From NCBI GenBank assembly GCA_017624905.1, contig JAGAMD010000034.1, forward strand, positions 1 through 39,878: 39,878 bases of DNA, in the 5' to 3' direction. Of this stretch, positions 7,787 through 15,779 are shown in pieces. Positions within the stretch are counted from its first letter, which is position 1. The number at the start of each line of letters is the position of its first letter. The notes under the pieces were generated by a model. It was not told the DNA's origin, searched no databases, and saw nothing but the letters and a program-made list of their open reading frames with translations. Source of the stretch: Clostridia bacterium. GTDB lineage: Bacteria; Bacillota; Clostridia; Oscillospirales; CAG-272. The position numbers and the translations under genes were made by a program.

Positions 7787-9055
7787 ATGAAAAAGTTAGA
7801 TACAATTTGTGTACAAGGTGGCTACAAGCCAAAAAGCGGCGAACCAAGAGTAGTGCCAATAGTACAAAGCACAACATATTATTATGAGAAGGCCGGAGAA
7901 ATGGCAGACCTCTTTGATTTAAAGAGCGAGGGCTATTTCTATACAAGACTTGCAAATCCAACGGTTGATGCATTTGAGAAAAAGCTTGCAGAGCTTGACG
8001 GCGGTGTACTTGGTATTGCAACTGCCTCCGGAATGAGTGCAACATTGCTTGCTATACTTAATATTGCAGGTGCCGGTGATAACTTGGTTGTTTCACGTGC
8101 AATTTATGGCGGAAGCTACAATCTTTTCTCTGTAACTCTTCCAAAATATGGCATTGAATGTAGATTTTTCGATCCGGACGACTGTGCTGAGGACATTGAA
8201 AAGCTTGTTGATGACAAGACAAAGGTTATTTTTGCAGAAACTATTGCCAATCCAACAATTGTAGTTCTTGATTTTGAAAAGCTAGCTAATATTGCAAAGA
8301 AGCATAAGGTTCTATTTATGGTTGACAACACTCTTGTAACACCTGTTCTTTGCCGTCCGCTTGATTTTGGTGCGAATGTTGTTATTTATTCATCATCAAA
8401 ATATCTTGACGGACACGCAGTTGCACTTGGTGGCTGTATCATTGACGGTGGCAACTTTGATTTCAAGTCAACCAACAGATACGAGGAGTTTTTAAGACCT
8501 GACGAGAGCTATCATGGTCTTGTTTATGCTGACCTTGGCAAAACTGCATTTGGTGTAAAATGCAGGGTTCAAATGATGAGAGACCTTGGCGCTATTATGA
8601 GCCCGGAGAACGCATTTTTGACAAACCTTGGTATGGAAACACTTGCACTAAGAATGGAAAGACACTGTCAAAATGCTAAAAAGGTTGCAGAGTTTCTAAG
8701 TAACCATCCAAAGGTTGAGTGGGTGTTGCATCCATCTCTTACTGACAATAAATATCACGCACTAGCGAATAAATATATGCCAAACGGACAAGGCGGTATG
8801 ATGAGCTTTGGTGTTAAGGGCGGTTGCGAAAAGGCTTCTAAATTTATGGAAGGGCTTGAAATGATTGCTATTGTTACTCACGTAGCAGATAGCCGTAGCT
8901 GTGTATTGCATCCTGCATCAACAACTCATCGTCAATTATCAAGTGCTGACCTTGAGGCGATTGGAATTAAAGATAATTTGGTTCGTCTCTCTGTTGGTAT
9001 AGAAAACAGCGATGATATTATTGACGATTTGAAACGAGCACTCGATAGAGTATAA
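7787..9055 (+). CDS. metY: O-acetylhomoserine sulfhydrylase (MetY-type, PLP enzyme)
   Basis: A 422-residue Cys/Met-metabolism PLP enzyme. It would convert O-acetylhomoserine and sulfide (or methanethiol) into homocysteine (or methionine) in the cytoplasm. The PLP lysine is Lys205 in YSSSKYLDGH, and Asp180 in FMVDNTLVTP contacts the cofactor ring. The phosphate-binding region is TASGMSATLLAI at 79-90, and ETIANPT at 151-157 is another family motif. The start ATG follows GAGGAG. metA, whose product makes O-acetylhomoserine, lies 55 bp downstream, which favours MetY over the closely related methionine gamma-lyase. Gamma-lyase activity cannot be excluded from sequence alone. Confidence 0.85.
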   Translation: MKKLDTICVQGGYKPKSGEPRVVPIVQSTTYYYEKAGEMADLFDLKSEGYFYTRLANPTVDAFEKKLAELDGGVLGIATASGMSATLLAILNIAGAGDNLVVSRAIYGGSYNLFSVTLPKYGIECRFFDPDDCAEDIEKLVDDKTKVIFAETIANPTIVVLDFEKLANIAKKHKVLFMVDNTLVTPVLCRPLDFGANVVIYSSSKYLDGHAVALGGCIIDGGNFDFKSTNRYEEFLRPDESYHGLVYADLGKTAFGVKCRVQMMRDLGAIMSPENAFLTNLGMETLALRMERHCQNAKKVAEFLSNHPKVEWVLHPSLTDNKYHALANKYMPNGQGGMMSFGVKGGCEKASKFMEGLEMIAIVTHVADSRSCVLHPASTTHRQLSSADLEAIGIKDNLVRLSVGIENSDDIIDDLKRALDRV

Positions 9056-9078
9056 AATATTGAAATTCAGACACGTGG

Positions 9079-9095
9079 TCGAGCTTTTTGCTCGA
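9079..9095. other. Small hairpin between metY and metA
   Basis: TCGAGC at 9079-9084 and GCTCGA at 9090-9095 enclose a TTTTT loop, 16 bp upstream of the metA start. No T-run follows, so it is not a terminator. It may protect or shape the metA ribosome binding site (AAGGAGAAAG). Confidence 0.4.
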
Positions 9096-9110
9096 TAAAA
9101 GGAGAAAGAA

Positions 9111-10022
9111 ATGCCCATTATAATTCCTAAGGACATTCCTGCATATTCAACTTTGCTTGGCGAAAATATCTTTGTTATGAATCACGAAAGAGCTATGGCA
9201 CAGGACATCCGTCCTATTGAAATTGCTATTCTCAATCTAATGCCTACAAAAATTGAAACGGAGACACAGCTAATCAGACTTTTGTCTAACTCACCGCTTC
9301 AAATCAGAGTAACCTTGATAGGTACGGAGAGCTATGTTGGAAAGCATACACCTCTTGGACATCTGCAAAGATTTTATAAAACCTTCTCCGAGGTTAAAAA
9401 TCAACACTTTGATGGTATGATTATTACAGGAGCTCCTGTTGAAATGATGGAGTTTAACGAGGTTAAGTATTGGCGAGAGCTAACAGAGATATTGGATTTT
9501 GCCGACACTAATGTTCAAAGCACTATCTTTATATGTTGGGGAGCACAGGCGGCACTGCATTATTATTATGGACTTAATAAGAGAGTTCTTGATAAAAAGC
9601 TCTTTGGTGTATTTAAGCACAAGAAATTTGTTAATTTCGACCCTCTTTTAAAAGGCACAGACGAGGAGTTCTATATGCCTCACTCAAGGCACACAACTGT
9701 TGATCTTGAGGATATAAAAAAGGTTGACGATTTAATGATTTTGGCAGGCTCGGATAAAATTGGAGCATCGGTTTTACGTTCAAAGAACGGCAGACGTATT
9801 TTCCTCATGGGACATATGGAATATGATAAGGACACTCTTAAAAATGAGTATTATCGCGACCTTAACAAGGGTCTACCTATTGAGCCACCTGAAAATTACT
9901 TCAAGGATGAGGAAAAGACAAAGGTCGTGCCTAATTGGTATTCAGTAGCAAACTTAATCTATTCAAATTGGTTAAACTATTATGTATATCAGGTAACTCC
10001 ATACGATTGGAAGCAACAATAG
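9111..10022 (+). CDS. metAA: Homoserine O-acetyltransferase (MetA family, acetyl-CoA type)
   Basis: A 303-residue MetA-family acyltransferase that activates homoserine for methionine synthesis. The catalytic residues are in the family's standard positions: Cys142 in FICWGAQAALH, and His235 and Glu237 in LMGHMEYD. Residue 111 is Glu (ITGAPVEMMEF). In this family Glu111 goes with acetyl-CoA and Gly111 with succinyl-CoA, so O-acetylhomoserine is the predicted product, matching the metY gene just upstream. The length fits the family. A strong terminator follows 8 bp after the stop codon, closing the unit. Confidence 0.93.
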   Translation: MPIIIPKDIPAYSTLLGENIFVMNHERAMAQDIRPIEIAILNLMPTKIETETQLIRLLSNSPLQIRVTLIGTESYVGKHTPLGHLQRFYKTFSEVKNQHFDGMIITGAPVEMMEFNEVKYWRELTEILDFADTNVQSTIFICWGAQAALHYYYGLNKRVLDKKLFGVFKHKKFVNFDPLLKGTDEEFYMPHSRHTTVDLEDIKKVDDLMILAGSDKIGASVLRSKNGRRIFLMGHMEYDKDTLKNEYYRDLNKGLPIEPPENYFKDEEKTKVVPNWYSVANLIYSNWLNYYVYQVTPYDWKQQ

Positions 10023-10029
10023 ATAATAA

Positions 10030-10058
10030 AAAAAGCTATCGCACAGCGATAGCTTTTT
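10030..10058. terminator. Bidirectional intrinsic terminator after metA
   Basis: AAAAAGCTATCGC and GCGATAGCTTTTT pair perfectly (13 bp) around an ACA loop, with T-runs on both strands. It ends the metA transcript and also the convergent transcript of the foldase lipoprotein gene, whose stop codon is at 10067. Confidence 0.92.
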
Positions 10059-10066
10059 GATTTTAA

Positions 10067-11311
10067 TTATTGCTCGTAAATGTAGTAATAGTCGAGCTCG
10101 TTTGCTTTGACGTCCTTGAAAAGATAGTCGGATACCTTTTCGCTAACCATTGTTGAGTATGGCAACGACTTTTCGTGCTCCATAAGTGCTTGATAGTAAA
10201 CGTAGTTTGATAAGCCCGGCATAAACGAGCTGAAGAATAGCTTGTTTTCCTCGTTTTCATACGCTTTGTCATCAAGAGGCAGACGCTTTACAAAAACTGT
10301 GCCATATTCAAAGTAATCGCCGGGGTTTATTGTTTCGCCATCCTCTGTTTTCAAAGGTGTGTCGCCACCAAAATATCTGTGCGCAACAACATTTTTTATT
10401 TCACCCTCACGGCTAACGTATGCGGCGGACAAAACATTGTTTGATTGTAGCTGAGAAAGAGTTGGCTTAGAGGTTTGATAGCATCCGTTTTTGTAGTGAC
10501 CATCGGTTCTGCTGTCGTCATCGTATTCCTCCCAAAGCTCTTCGTATGTCCAACTTAGCTTGTCCTTCAAAAGAATATAGTCATAATCCATATTCTTGTT
10601 AATGAGTAGCTCCTTGAGCTCGGTTACAAGCAACTCCTTTTCGGCTTTTTCGTCCTCGTTTAGAGGGAGCACGGTGGATTCACCAAAAGAGTCGGTGTGA
10701 ATCTTGTACATTGTGTTGATGACAATTGTTTGATAACGAAGATAGTTTTCCTCGTAATAGTCATTTTTTTGCTTTTCGGTGATTTTTTCATTGTTTTCAC
10801 CGAGTAGGTACTGTCTTACCTTGTTTTCCTTGTACTGCTTTTCATAAACGGAGAGTAGTGTATCGTAATCAAATCCGTATTCCTCGGCGATTTTATTAAA
10901 AGCATCCATATCGTAGTTTCCGTAGTAGGCGGCAATCGCACTAGCTGTTGCTCTTATGTTGGATTTTTCCGTGTCGGTGAGGGAAAGACCAAGAGTATCA
11001 AACATAGATTGAGCATATAAAAGCGATAAAACACTTTGCTCAAAGCCCTCACGATAGGTTGCTTCAATATAATCGTTTATTGTTACGCCATTTTCCATTT
11101 CGTAAGAAAGGTCGGCGTCGGTAAGGTCAGGGTCAAGTGATACCATAACCTTCTTTTTGAACATTCCGCTTAAATAAATGTATTCTTTTTTGGTAATTGA
11201 ATAGTCGCCAAGCTCATAAAAAATCTTATTTTTCTTACAAGAGCTAACAAATGGAATGACTAAAACAATTAGCAAAATCAGACACAGGGTGCGACAAATT
11301 GTTTTTTTCAA
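10067..11311 (-). CDS. Lipoprotein, divergent SurA/PrsA-like foldase
   Basis: A 414-residue exported lipoprotein. The signal peptide ends in FVSSC with lipidated Cys25. The body is mostly charged and helical (about 50-215), as in the chaperone arm of SurA/PrsA/trigger-factor-like proteins. After YQTIVINTMYKI comes a divergent middle domain, and the C-terminal GTVFVKRLPLDDKAY resembles the last strand of a parvulin domain. Clear parvulin catalytic motifs are not visible, so chaperone activity without isomerase activity is possible. The position after mfd in a pth-mfd-foldase series is common in Clostridia and supports the call. Assignment rests on layout and context more than on motifs. Confidence 0.6.
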   Translation of the reverse strand: MKKTICRTLCLILLIVLVIPFVSSCKKNKIFYELGDYSITKKEYIYLSGMFKKKVMVSLDPDLTDADLSYEMENGVTINDYIEATYREGFEQSVLSLLYAQSMFDTLGLSLTDTEKSNIRATASAIAAYYGNYDMDAFNKIAEEYGFDYDTLLSVYEKQYKENKVRQYLLGENNEKITEKQKNDYYEENYLRYQTIVINTMYKIHTDSFGESTVLPLNEDEKAEKELLVTELKELLINKNMDYDYILLKDKLSWTYEELWEEYDDDSRTDGHYKNGCYQTSKPTLSQLQSNNVLSAAYVSREGEIKNVVAHRYFGGDTPLKTEDGETINPGDYFEYGTVFVKRLPLDDKAYENEENKLFFSSFMPGLSNYVYYQALMEHEKSLPYSTMVSEKVSDYLFKDVKANELDYYYIYEQ

Positions 11312-11346
11312 GTTGTTTTCTCCTTGTTTTTGAGTAATTATATCTA

Positions 11347-11355
11347 ATTATACCA
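11347..11355 (-). promoter_or_regulatory. Possible extended -10 promoter for the foldase lipoprotein gene
   Basis: On the minus strand TGG is followed directly by TATAAT (11347-11352), about 35 bp before the lipoprotein start codon. The -35 position (TAACAA) is poor, so it would rely on the extended -10. It allows expression independent of mfd. Confidence 0.35.
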
Positions 11356-11372
11356 CAGATATGTGAGAATTG

Positions 11373-14300
11373 TTAGATGTTTTCGTTAAATTTTTGTGTA
11401 TAAAATTTTATAACATCACAGCATCGCTCGTGTATAGGCTCACCCGCCTCAAGCTTTACACAGATGTAAGGCACCTTGCCAACTCCGCAAACCTGCACCA
11501 TTTTTCTGTCGTATTTTGATACCTCAACAAGAGTCGGCAGGCTTACAACATCTAGATATAGACGGATTTCTCCCTTTAGATGCTCGACTTTTTTAAATTT
11601 CGCCTTTGAAGCATATGCTTTTATTAAAGCTACCGAGATTAATGTTTCGGTTTCCTTAGGGATTTTGCCAAAGCGATCGTTTAGCTCGTTTATTATATCA
11701 CATCTATCGTCCTCGGTTTCAATATGGGCGATTTTTTTGTATATTTCCATTCGTTGGCTTGAGGATTTTATATATCTTTCGGGGATAAATGCGTCATCAA
11801 CGGTGTTGATTTTTGTCTCAAATCGTTCTTCCACCGTAACGCCCTTTTCCTCGAGCACCGCCTCGTTAAGAAGCTTGATATATAAATCATAGCCGACAGC
11901 ATCAAGATGTCCGTGCTGTTCGCTTCCAAGCAGATTGCCGGCACCACGTATTTCAAGGTCTCGCATAGCGATTTTAAAGCCGGCACCAAACTCACAGAAA
12001 TCTCTTATGGCATTGAGTCTTTTTGATGCAATTTCGCTTATTTCCTTGCCACGGCGATAGGTAAAGAATGCGTAAGCACGACGATGGCTTCTACCAACAC
12101 GACCTCTTATTTGATGGAGCTGAGAAAGCCCCATTCTGTCTGCGTTTTCAATGATTAATGTGTTTGCGTTAGGAATATCGATTCCTGTTTCTATAATAGT
12201 TGTGCTAACCAAAATATCAATTTCGCCAATGACAAGACTATGCCAAATTTTCTCTAGGCTATCTCTGTCCATTTGACCGTGTCCAACGGCAATAACTGCG
12301 TTTGGAAACTCTCTTTGCAGCTCAGATGCTGTGTGATAAATCTTGCTTGTGTCGTTGTGGAGGTAGAATACCTGTCCACCACGGTGTAGCTCACGTCTAA
12401 TTGCATCGTTGATTATATTTTTGTCGTGCTCCAAAACGTAGGATTGAACGCCAACACGTCCCTCGGGAGCTTCATCAAGCACGGAAAGATCACGTATTCC
12501 TCCCATTGCCATGCTAAGGGTTCTTGGAATAGGTGTAGCTGAAAGAGTAAGGACATCGACATCCGGCCAAGCCTGTTTGATTTTTTCCTTTTGACCAACT
12601 CCAAAACGCTGCTCCTCGTCTATTATTAATAGACCAAGGTCCTTGAATTCGATATTCTTTGAAAGAAGCTTGTGTGTGCCGATTATAATATCAAGGTCGC
12701 CACGACGCAAGGATCGGATTGTTGCATTTTGCTCCTTTGTGGTTCTAAAGCGAGAAATCATACCGATGTTAACGCCTGTTCCCGCAAAACGAGCAAGAGC
12801 AGTTTGGTAGTGTTGCATTGCCAAAATTGTTGTAGGTACAAGCATTGCTACCTGCTTGTTGTTAGCAACAGCCTTCATAGCGGCACGGAAGGCAACCTCG
12901 GTTTTTCCATAACCAACGTCGCCACATAGAACTCTGTCCATAGGGTAAGGCTTTTGCATATCGCTTGAAATTTCATCAATTGCAACTGCTTGAGACTCGG
13001 TTTCCTCATATTCAAAGGATGAGGCAAATTCTTCTTCCATAAGAGAGTTTGGCTCAAATGCAAAGCCGTTTATTCTTGTGCGTCTTGCATAAAGATCTAT
13101 TAGCTCCTTTGCCATATCCTTAGCGGCACTTTTTGCTCTTTGAGTGGATTTTTTCCACTCTCCGCCACCCATCTTTGACAGCCTTACATCGCCATCAAGA
13201 GAACCGGCACCTATATATTTTGCAACCATATCAAGTTGGTCAACGGGCAGGTATAGCTTGTCAGTACCGGCATATTGAATAGTGATATAATCACGATAAG
13301 CACCCATAACACAAAGGTTTTGTATGCCAAGATATCTACCGATTCCATAGCTGACGTGAACAACATAGTCTCCAACGTTTAAGTCAGCTGAGGATAGAAT
13401 TTTCTCACCTGCGTTTTTAGCAAACGGCTTGTTTTTGAAGGATTTTTTCTTTTCCTTGGCTTGACGAGAGGAGAGGACAACTAATGCAAATTTAGAGTCG
13501 GGAATCTCAAAGCCGTCAGGGAAAGAGTCGCTTGTTACACTAATGACGCCACATTCAAGGGATTCTATGTCCTTCTCGTTGCTTTTGATTAATGTAGCAG
13601 GAATCTCAAGCTCGTTTAAGGTTTTAACCGAGCTTTTTGCCTCGGTTGTTGTTTGACAAACCAGCACGACTCTGTATTTGTTTTCGGCAAAATAGCGTAG
13701 CTCGTCGGTTACTACGTTTAATGAGTGGTTAGCAAAGGATGTGCCCCTTGTGTTGAAATGATATATTCCGCCAAGCTCATCAAGTCTTGACATTAAATAT
13801 GTGTCAATGTTGATTGCTTGTAGTGAGCTCGATAGCTTGTCAATTAAAGAAATCGGAGCTGAAAAGTCGGCATATTTCGATGGCACAAGAAAGCTCTCAA
13901 TAAGAGATTTTGCCATCTCGTTTTCTATTTCCTTTGCACCCTTTATCTTGTTTGATACTGCATTTGTGTCGCAAATAATAAGGGCAGAGCTATTGTCAAA
14001 ATAATCGGCAAGACAATTTTTTTGCGGATAGATAAGAGAAATATATTTATCAAAGAAGGAATGTGAGTAGCCACCGGCTCTTACGCTTGTTAGCTCACGG
14101 CTGAGCTGCTTGAGTGAGTCCTCGCTTGTTGCACAGGAAAGGAGCGACTCTATTTCAGCCTCGATTTGCTTTAAATTCTCGTCGTTTGCAACGATTTCTC
14201 TTGATGGAGTAATGGCAAAGGATGTAACCTTGTCGCACATACGCTGACTCTCAATGTCAAAGGTTGCTATACGGTCGATTTCGTCGCCAAAAAGCTCTAT

Positions 14301-14936
14301 TCTTATAGGCTTTTGCTCGGTTAGGTGCTTTTTGCCAATAGTGTACTCACATTTAGTTGGAAAAACATCAATAATTCCACCGCGAACGGCATATTGTCCG
14401 GGGCCTTCAACCTTTTCAGCAGGGGAGTAGCCCATATTGTATAAACTGCTTGAAAAAGAGGAAACATCGAGGGACGTGTCTAAGTTTATGCTAACAGAGG
14501 ACGATTTTAATACGTCCTTAGGCATAGTATATTGCAAAAGAGCATCCGGAGTTGTTACTACAACATCAAGCGATTCAAAAAGAACTCCAAAAAGCACCTT
14601 AAGCCTCTCGTGCTCAAGGTCACGGGAGGCTGTAATATCATAAAAATTGAAATCACGAACGGGATAAAACTCGCTTTTAATACCACTCTTTTTTAAAAAA
14701 TCGTTCAGCTTGCTGGCACGTCGCTCCTCGCCTACTAATATGAGTGATACCTTGCCACTTTCCTCCTTTATGTCCTTTGTTAAGGAATAAAGCAAGGAAT
14801 ACATAGCTCCGTCGCTAACTCCGTCAACCAAAAGCGGTAGACGGGAGTCTTCAGCCCTCAACTCCTTAAATCTGTTAATTAGCGATTTATATTTAGGGCT
14901 CAGAGTAATTGCACTATTTAAAATTTTTGTATCCAT
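11373..14936 (-). CDS. mfd: Transcription-repair coupling factor Mfd
   Basis: A 1187-residue Mfd, full length. It removes RNA polymerase stalled at DNA damage and recruits UvrA. Domains in order: a UvrB-like damage-recognition part in the first third (SVSINLDTSLDVSSFSSSLY, VRGGIIDVFPTKCEY); the RNA-polymerase-interacting domain near residue 525 (VGDYVVHVSYGIGRYLGI); a RecG-like translocase with Walker A GDVGYGKTEVA near 675, DEEQRFG near 775 and LSATPIPRTLSMA; helicase motifs ATTIIETGID-like (VSTTIIETGIDIPNANT) and QIRGRVGRS; and the C-terminal TRCF domain. It starts 9 bp after the pth stop codon, so the two are co-transcribed. Confidence 0.97.
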   Translation of the reverse strand: MDTKILNSAITLSPKYKSLINRFKELRAEDSRLPLLVDGVSDGAMYSLLYSLTKDIKEESGKVSLILVGEERRASKLNDFLKKSGIKSEFYPVRDFNFYDITASRDLEHERLKVLFGVLFESLDVVVTTPDALLQYTMPKDVLKSSSVSINLDTSLDVSSFSSSLYNMGYSPAEKVEGPGQYAVRGGIIDVFPTKCEYTIGKKHLTEQKPIRIELFGDEIDRIATFDIESQRMCDKVTSFAITPSREIVANDENLKQIEAEIESLLSCATSEDSLKQLSRELTSVRAGGYSHSFFDKYISLIYPQKNCLADYFDNSSALIICDTNAVSNKIKGAKEIENEMAKSLIESFLVPSKYADFSAPISLIDKLSSSLQAINIDTYLMSRLDELGGIYHFNTRGTSFANHSLNVVTDELRYFAENKYRVVLVCQTTTEAKSSVKTLNELEIPATLIKSNEKDIESLECGVISVTSDSFPDGFEIPDSKFALVVLSSRQAKEKKKSFKNKPFAKNAGEKILSSADLNVGDYVVHVSYGIGRYLGIQNLCVMGAYRDYITIQYAGTDKLYLPVDQLDMVAKYIGAGSLDGDVRLSKMGGGEWKKSTQRAKSAAKDMAKELIDLYARRTRINGFAFEPNSLMEEEFASSFEYEETESQAVAIDEISSDMQKPYPMDRVLCGDVGYGKTEVAFRAAMKAVANNKQVAMLVPTTILAMQHYQTALARFAGTGVNIGMISRFRTTKEQNATIRSLRRGDLDIIIGTHKLLSKNIEFKDLGLLIIDEEQRFGVGQKEKIKQAWPDVDVLTLSATPIPRTLSMAMGGIRDLSVLDEAPEGRVGVQSYVLEHDKNIINDAIRRELHRGGQVFYLHNDTSKIYHTASELQREFPNAVIAVGHGQMDRDSLEKIWHSLVIGEIDILVSTTIIETGIDIPNANTLIIENADRMGLSQLHQIRGRVGRSHRRAYAFFTYRRGKEISEIASKRLNAIRDFCEFGAGFKIAMRDLEIRGAGNLLGSEQHGHLDAVGYDLYIKLLNEAVLEEKGVTVEERFETKINTVDDAFIPERYIKSSSQRMEIYKKIAHIETEDDRCDIINELNDRFGKIPKETETLISVALIKAYASKAKFKKVEHLKGEIRLYLDVVSLPTLVEVSKYDRKMVQVCGVGKVPYICVKLEAGEPIHERCCDVIKFYTQKFNENI

Positions 14937-14945
14937 ATTTTCCTT

Positions 14946-15578
14946 TTACTTTGAAATACCGTTGAAATCACACATTGCCTTATCATATTCGCCCTTTAGC
15001 ATAAGGGAAAGAACATCGGGCATACATTCAAGCACACTAAAGAAGGTTGGCTCCTCTTCCTTAGGTAGCCTTGCAAGTACCCAATCGGCAATGTCGTAAT
15101 CAGGATTTGGCTTTTGTCCAACACCTAGCTTTATGCGAGGGAATTTGTCGGAATTCAGACACTCTATGACACTTTTTAGTCCATTGTGCCCACCGGCACT
15201 GCCGTTTTTGCGTATTCTTAATTTGCCAACGTCAAAGGACGCATCGTCTGAAATTACAATTATGTTTTCGGGTGCGATTTTATAAAAATTAGCAGCCTCT
15301 TGTATTGCTTCGCCTGAGAGGTTCATAAATGTTTGAGGCTTCATAACAAGAGCACGTACACCATTAATTGTAGCCTCACCGCAAAGAGCCTTAAACTTTA
15401 GCCTGTCAACCTTAAAGCCATACTTTTGGCTAATATAGTCTACTGCTAAAAATCCTGCATTATGACGAGTAAAGGTATATTTTTCACCCGGGTTGCCAAG
15501 ACCAACTATAATGTGAGTTATAGGTACGCTTGGCTCTTTCTTCTCAATTTTCTTAAATAAATCAAAAATGTTAGCCAT
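14946..15578 (-). CDS. pth: Peptidyl-tRNA hydrolase
   Basis: A 210-residue Pth that frees tRNA from peptidyl-tRNA dropped by ribosomes. The start chosen is the ATG at 15578 (MANIFDLFKKIEK), preceded by AAGGAAAA. The frame stays open further upstream, but that part is hydrophobic, low in complexity and overlaps the promoter. The core begins at HIIVGLGNPGEKY (22-34), and the catalytic His is His39 in TRHNAGF. FMNLSGEAI and VISDDASFDVGKLRIR carry the other active-site residues, and GSAGGHNGLKS is the conserved substrate loop. The 19-residue N-terminal extension compared with E. coli Pth is ordinary for Clostridia. It is the first gene of the pth-mfd-foldase unit. Confidence 0.95.
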   Translation of the reverse strand: MANIFDLFKKIEKKEPSVPITHIIVGLGNPGEKYTFTRHNAGFLAVDYISQKYGFKVDRLKFKALCGEATINGVRALVMKPQTFMNLSGEAIQEAANFYKIAPENIIVISDDASFDVGKLRIRKNGSAGGHNGLKSVIECLNSDKFPRIKLGVGQKPNPDYDIADWVLARLPKEEEPTFFSVLECMPDVLSLMLKGEYDKAMCDFNGISK

Positions 15579-15605
15579 AATTTTCCTTTCAATAAATGAC
15601 GATAA

Positions 15606-15624
15606 GCCCGTTTTTGTAACGGGC
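15606..15624 (-). other. Hairpin in the pth leader
   Basis: GCCCGTT (15606-15612) and AACGGGC (15618-15624) pair around a 5-nt loop in the untranslated leader between the pth promoter and start codon. No T-run follows, so it may stabilise the mRNA; its role is unknown. Confidence 0.45.
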
Positions 15625-15640
15625 GCATATTTCTTTTTAA

Positions 15641-15669
15641 AGTATAGCACAAAAGTTTTCCACATGCAA
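15641..15669 (-). promoter_or_regulatory. Sigma-A promoter for pth-mfd
   Basis: Read on the minus strand: TTGCAT (15664-15669), a 17-bp spacer, TATACT (15641-15646). It drives pth and, by read-through, mfd. It is divergent from the gdpP promoter about 50 bp away. Confidence 0.7.
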
Positions 15670-15696
15670 GTGAAAAATATTATTATAATAAAATAC

Positions 15697-15725
15697 TTTA
15701 CAAAATTTAGTTTATCTGTTATAAT
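15697..15725 (+). promoter_or_regulatory. Sigma-A promoter for gdpP-rplI-dnaB
   Basis: TTTACA at 15697-15702, a 17-bp spacer and TATAAT at 15720-15725, about 55 bp before the gdpP start codon. Confidence 0.8.
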
Positions 15726-15779
15726 ATTATATATTAATTTAAAGATTAATGAGATATATACCAAATTGGAGGTATTCTT

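Noticed and set aside
9068..9081. CAGACACGTGGTCG, also present at 2085-2098, with looser relatives near 448, 11279 and 15155
   Set aside because: A 14-bp match in a window of this length is expected by chance; one copy lies in coding sequence and the relatives are weak.
15655..15663. TTTTCCACA resembling a DnaA box between pth and gdpP
   Set aside because: It is a single box inside a promoter spacer, with no cluster of boxes or AT-rich unwinding element, so it is not evidence for oriC.
15579..15764. Upstream extension of the pth frame by 62 codons
   Set aside because: The added part is AT-rich and hydrophobic, covers the pth promoter, and the inner ATG has a proper ribosome binding site.
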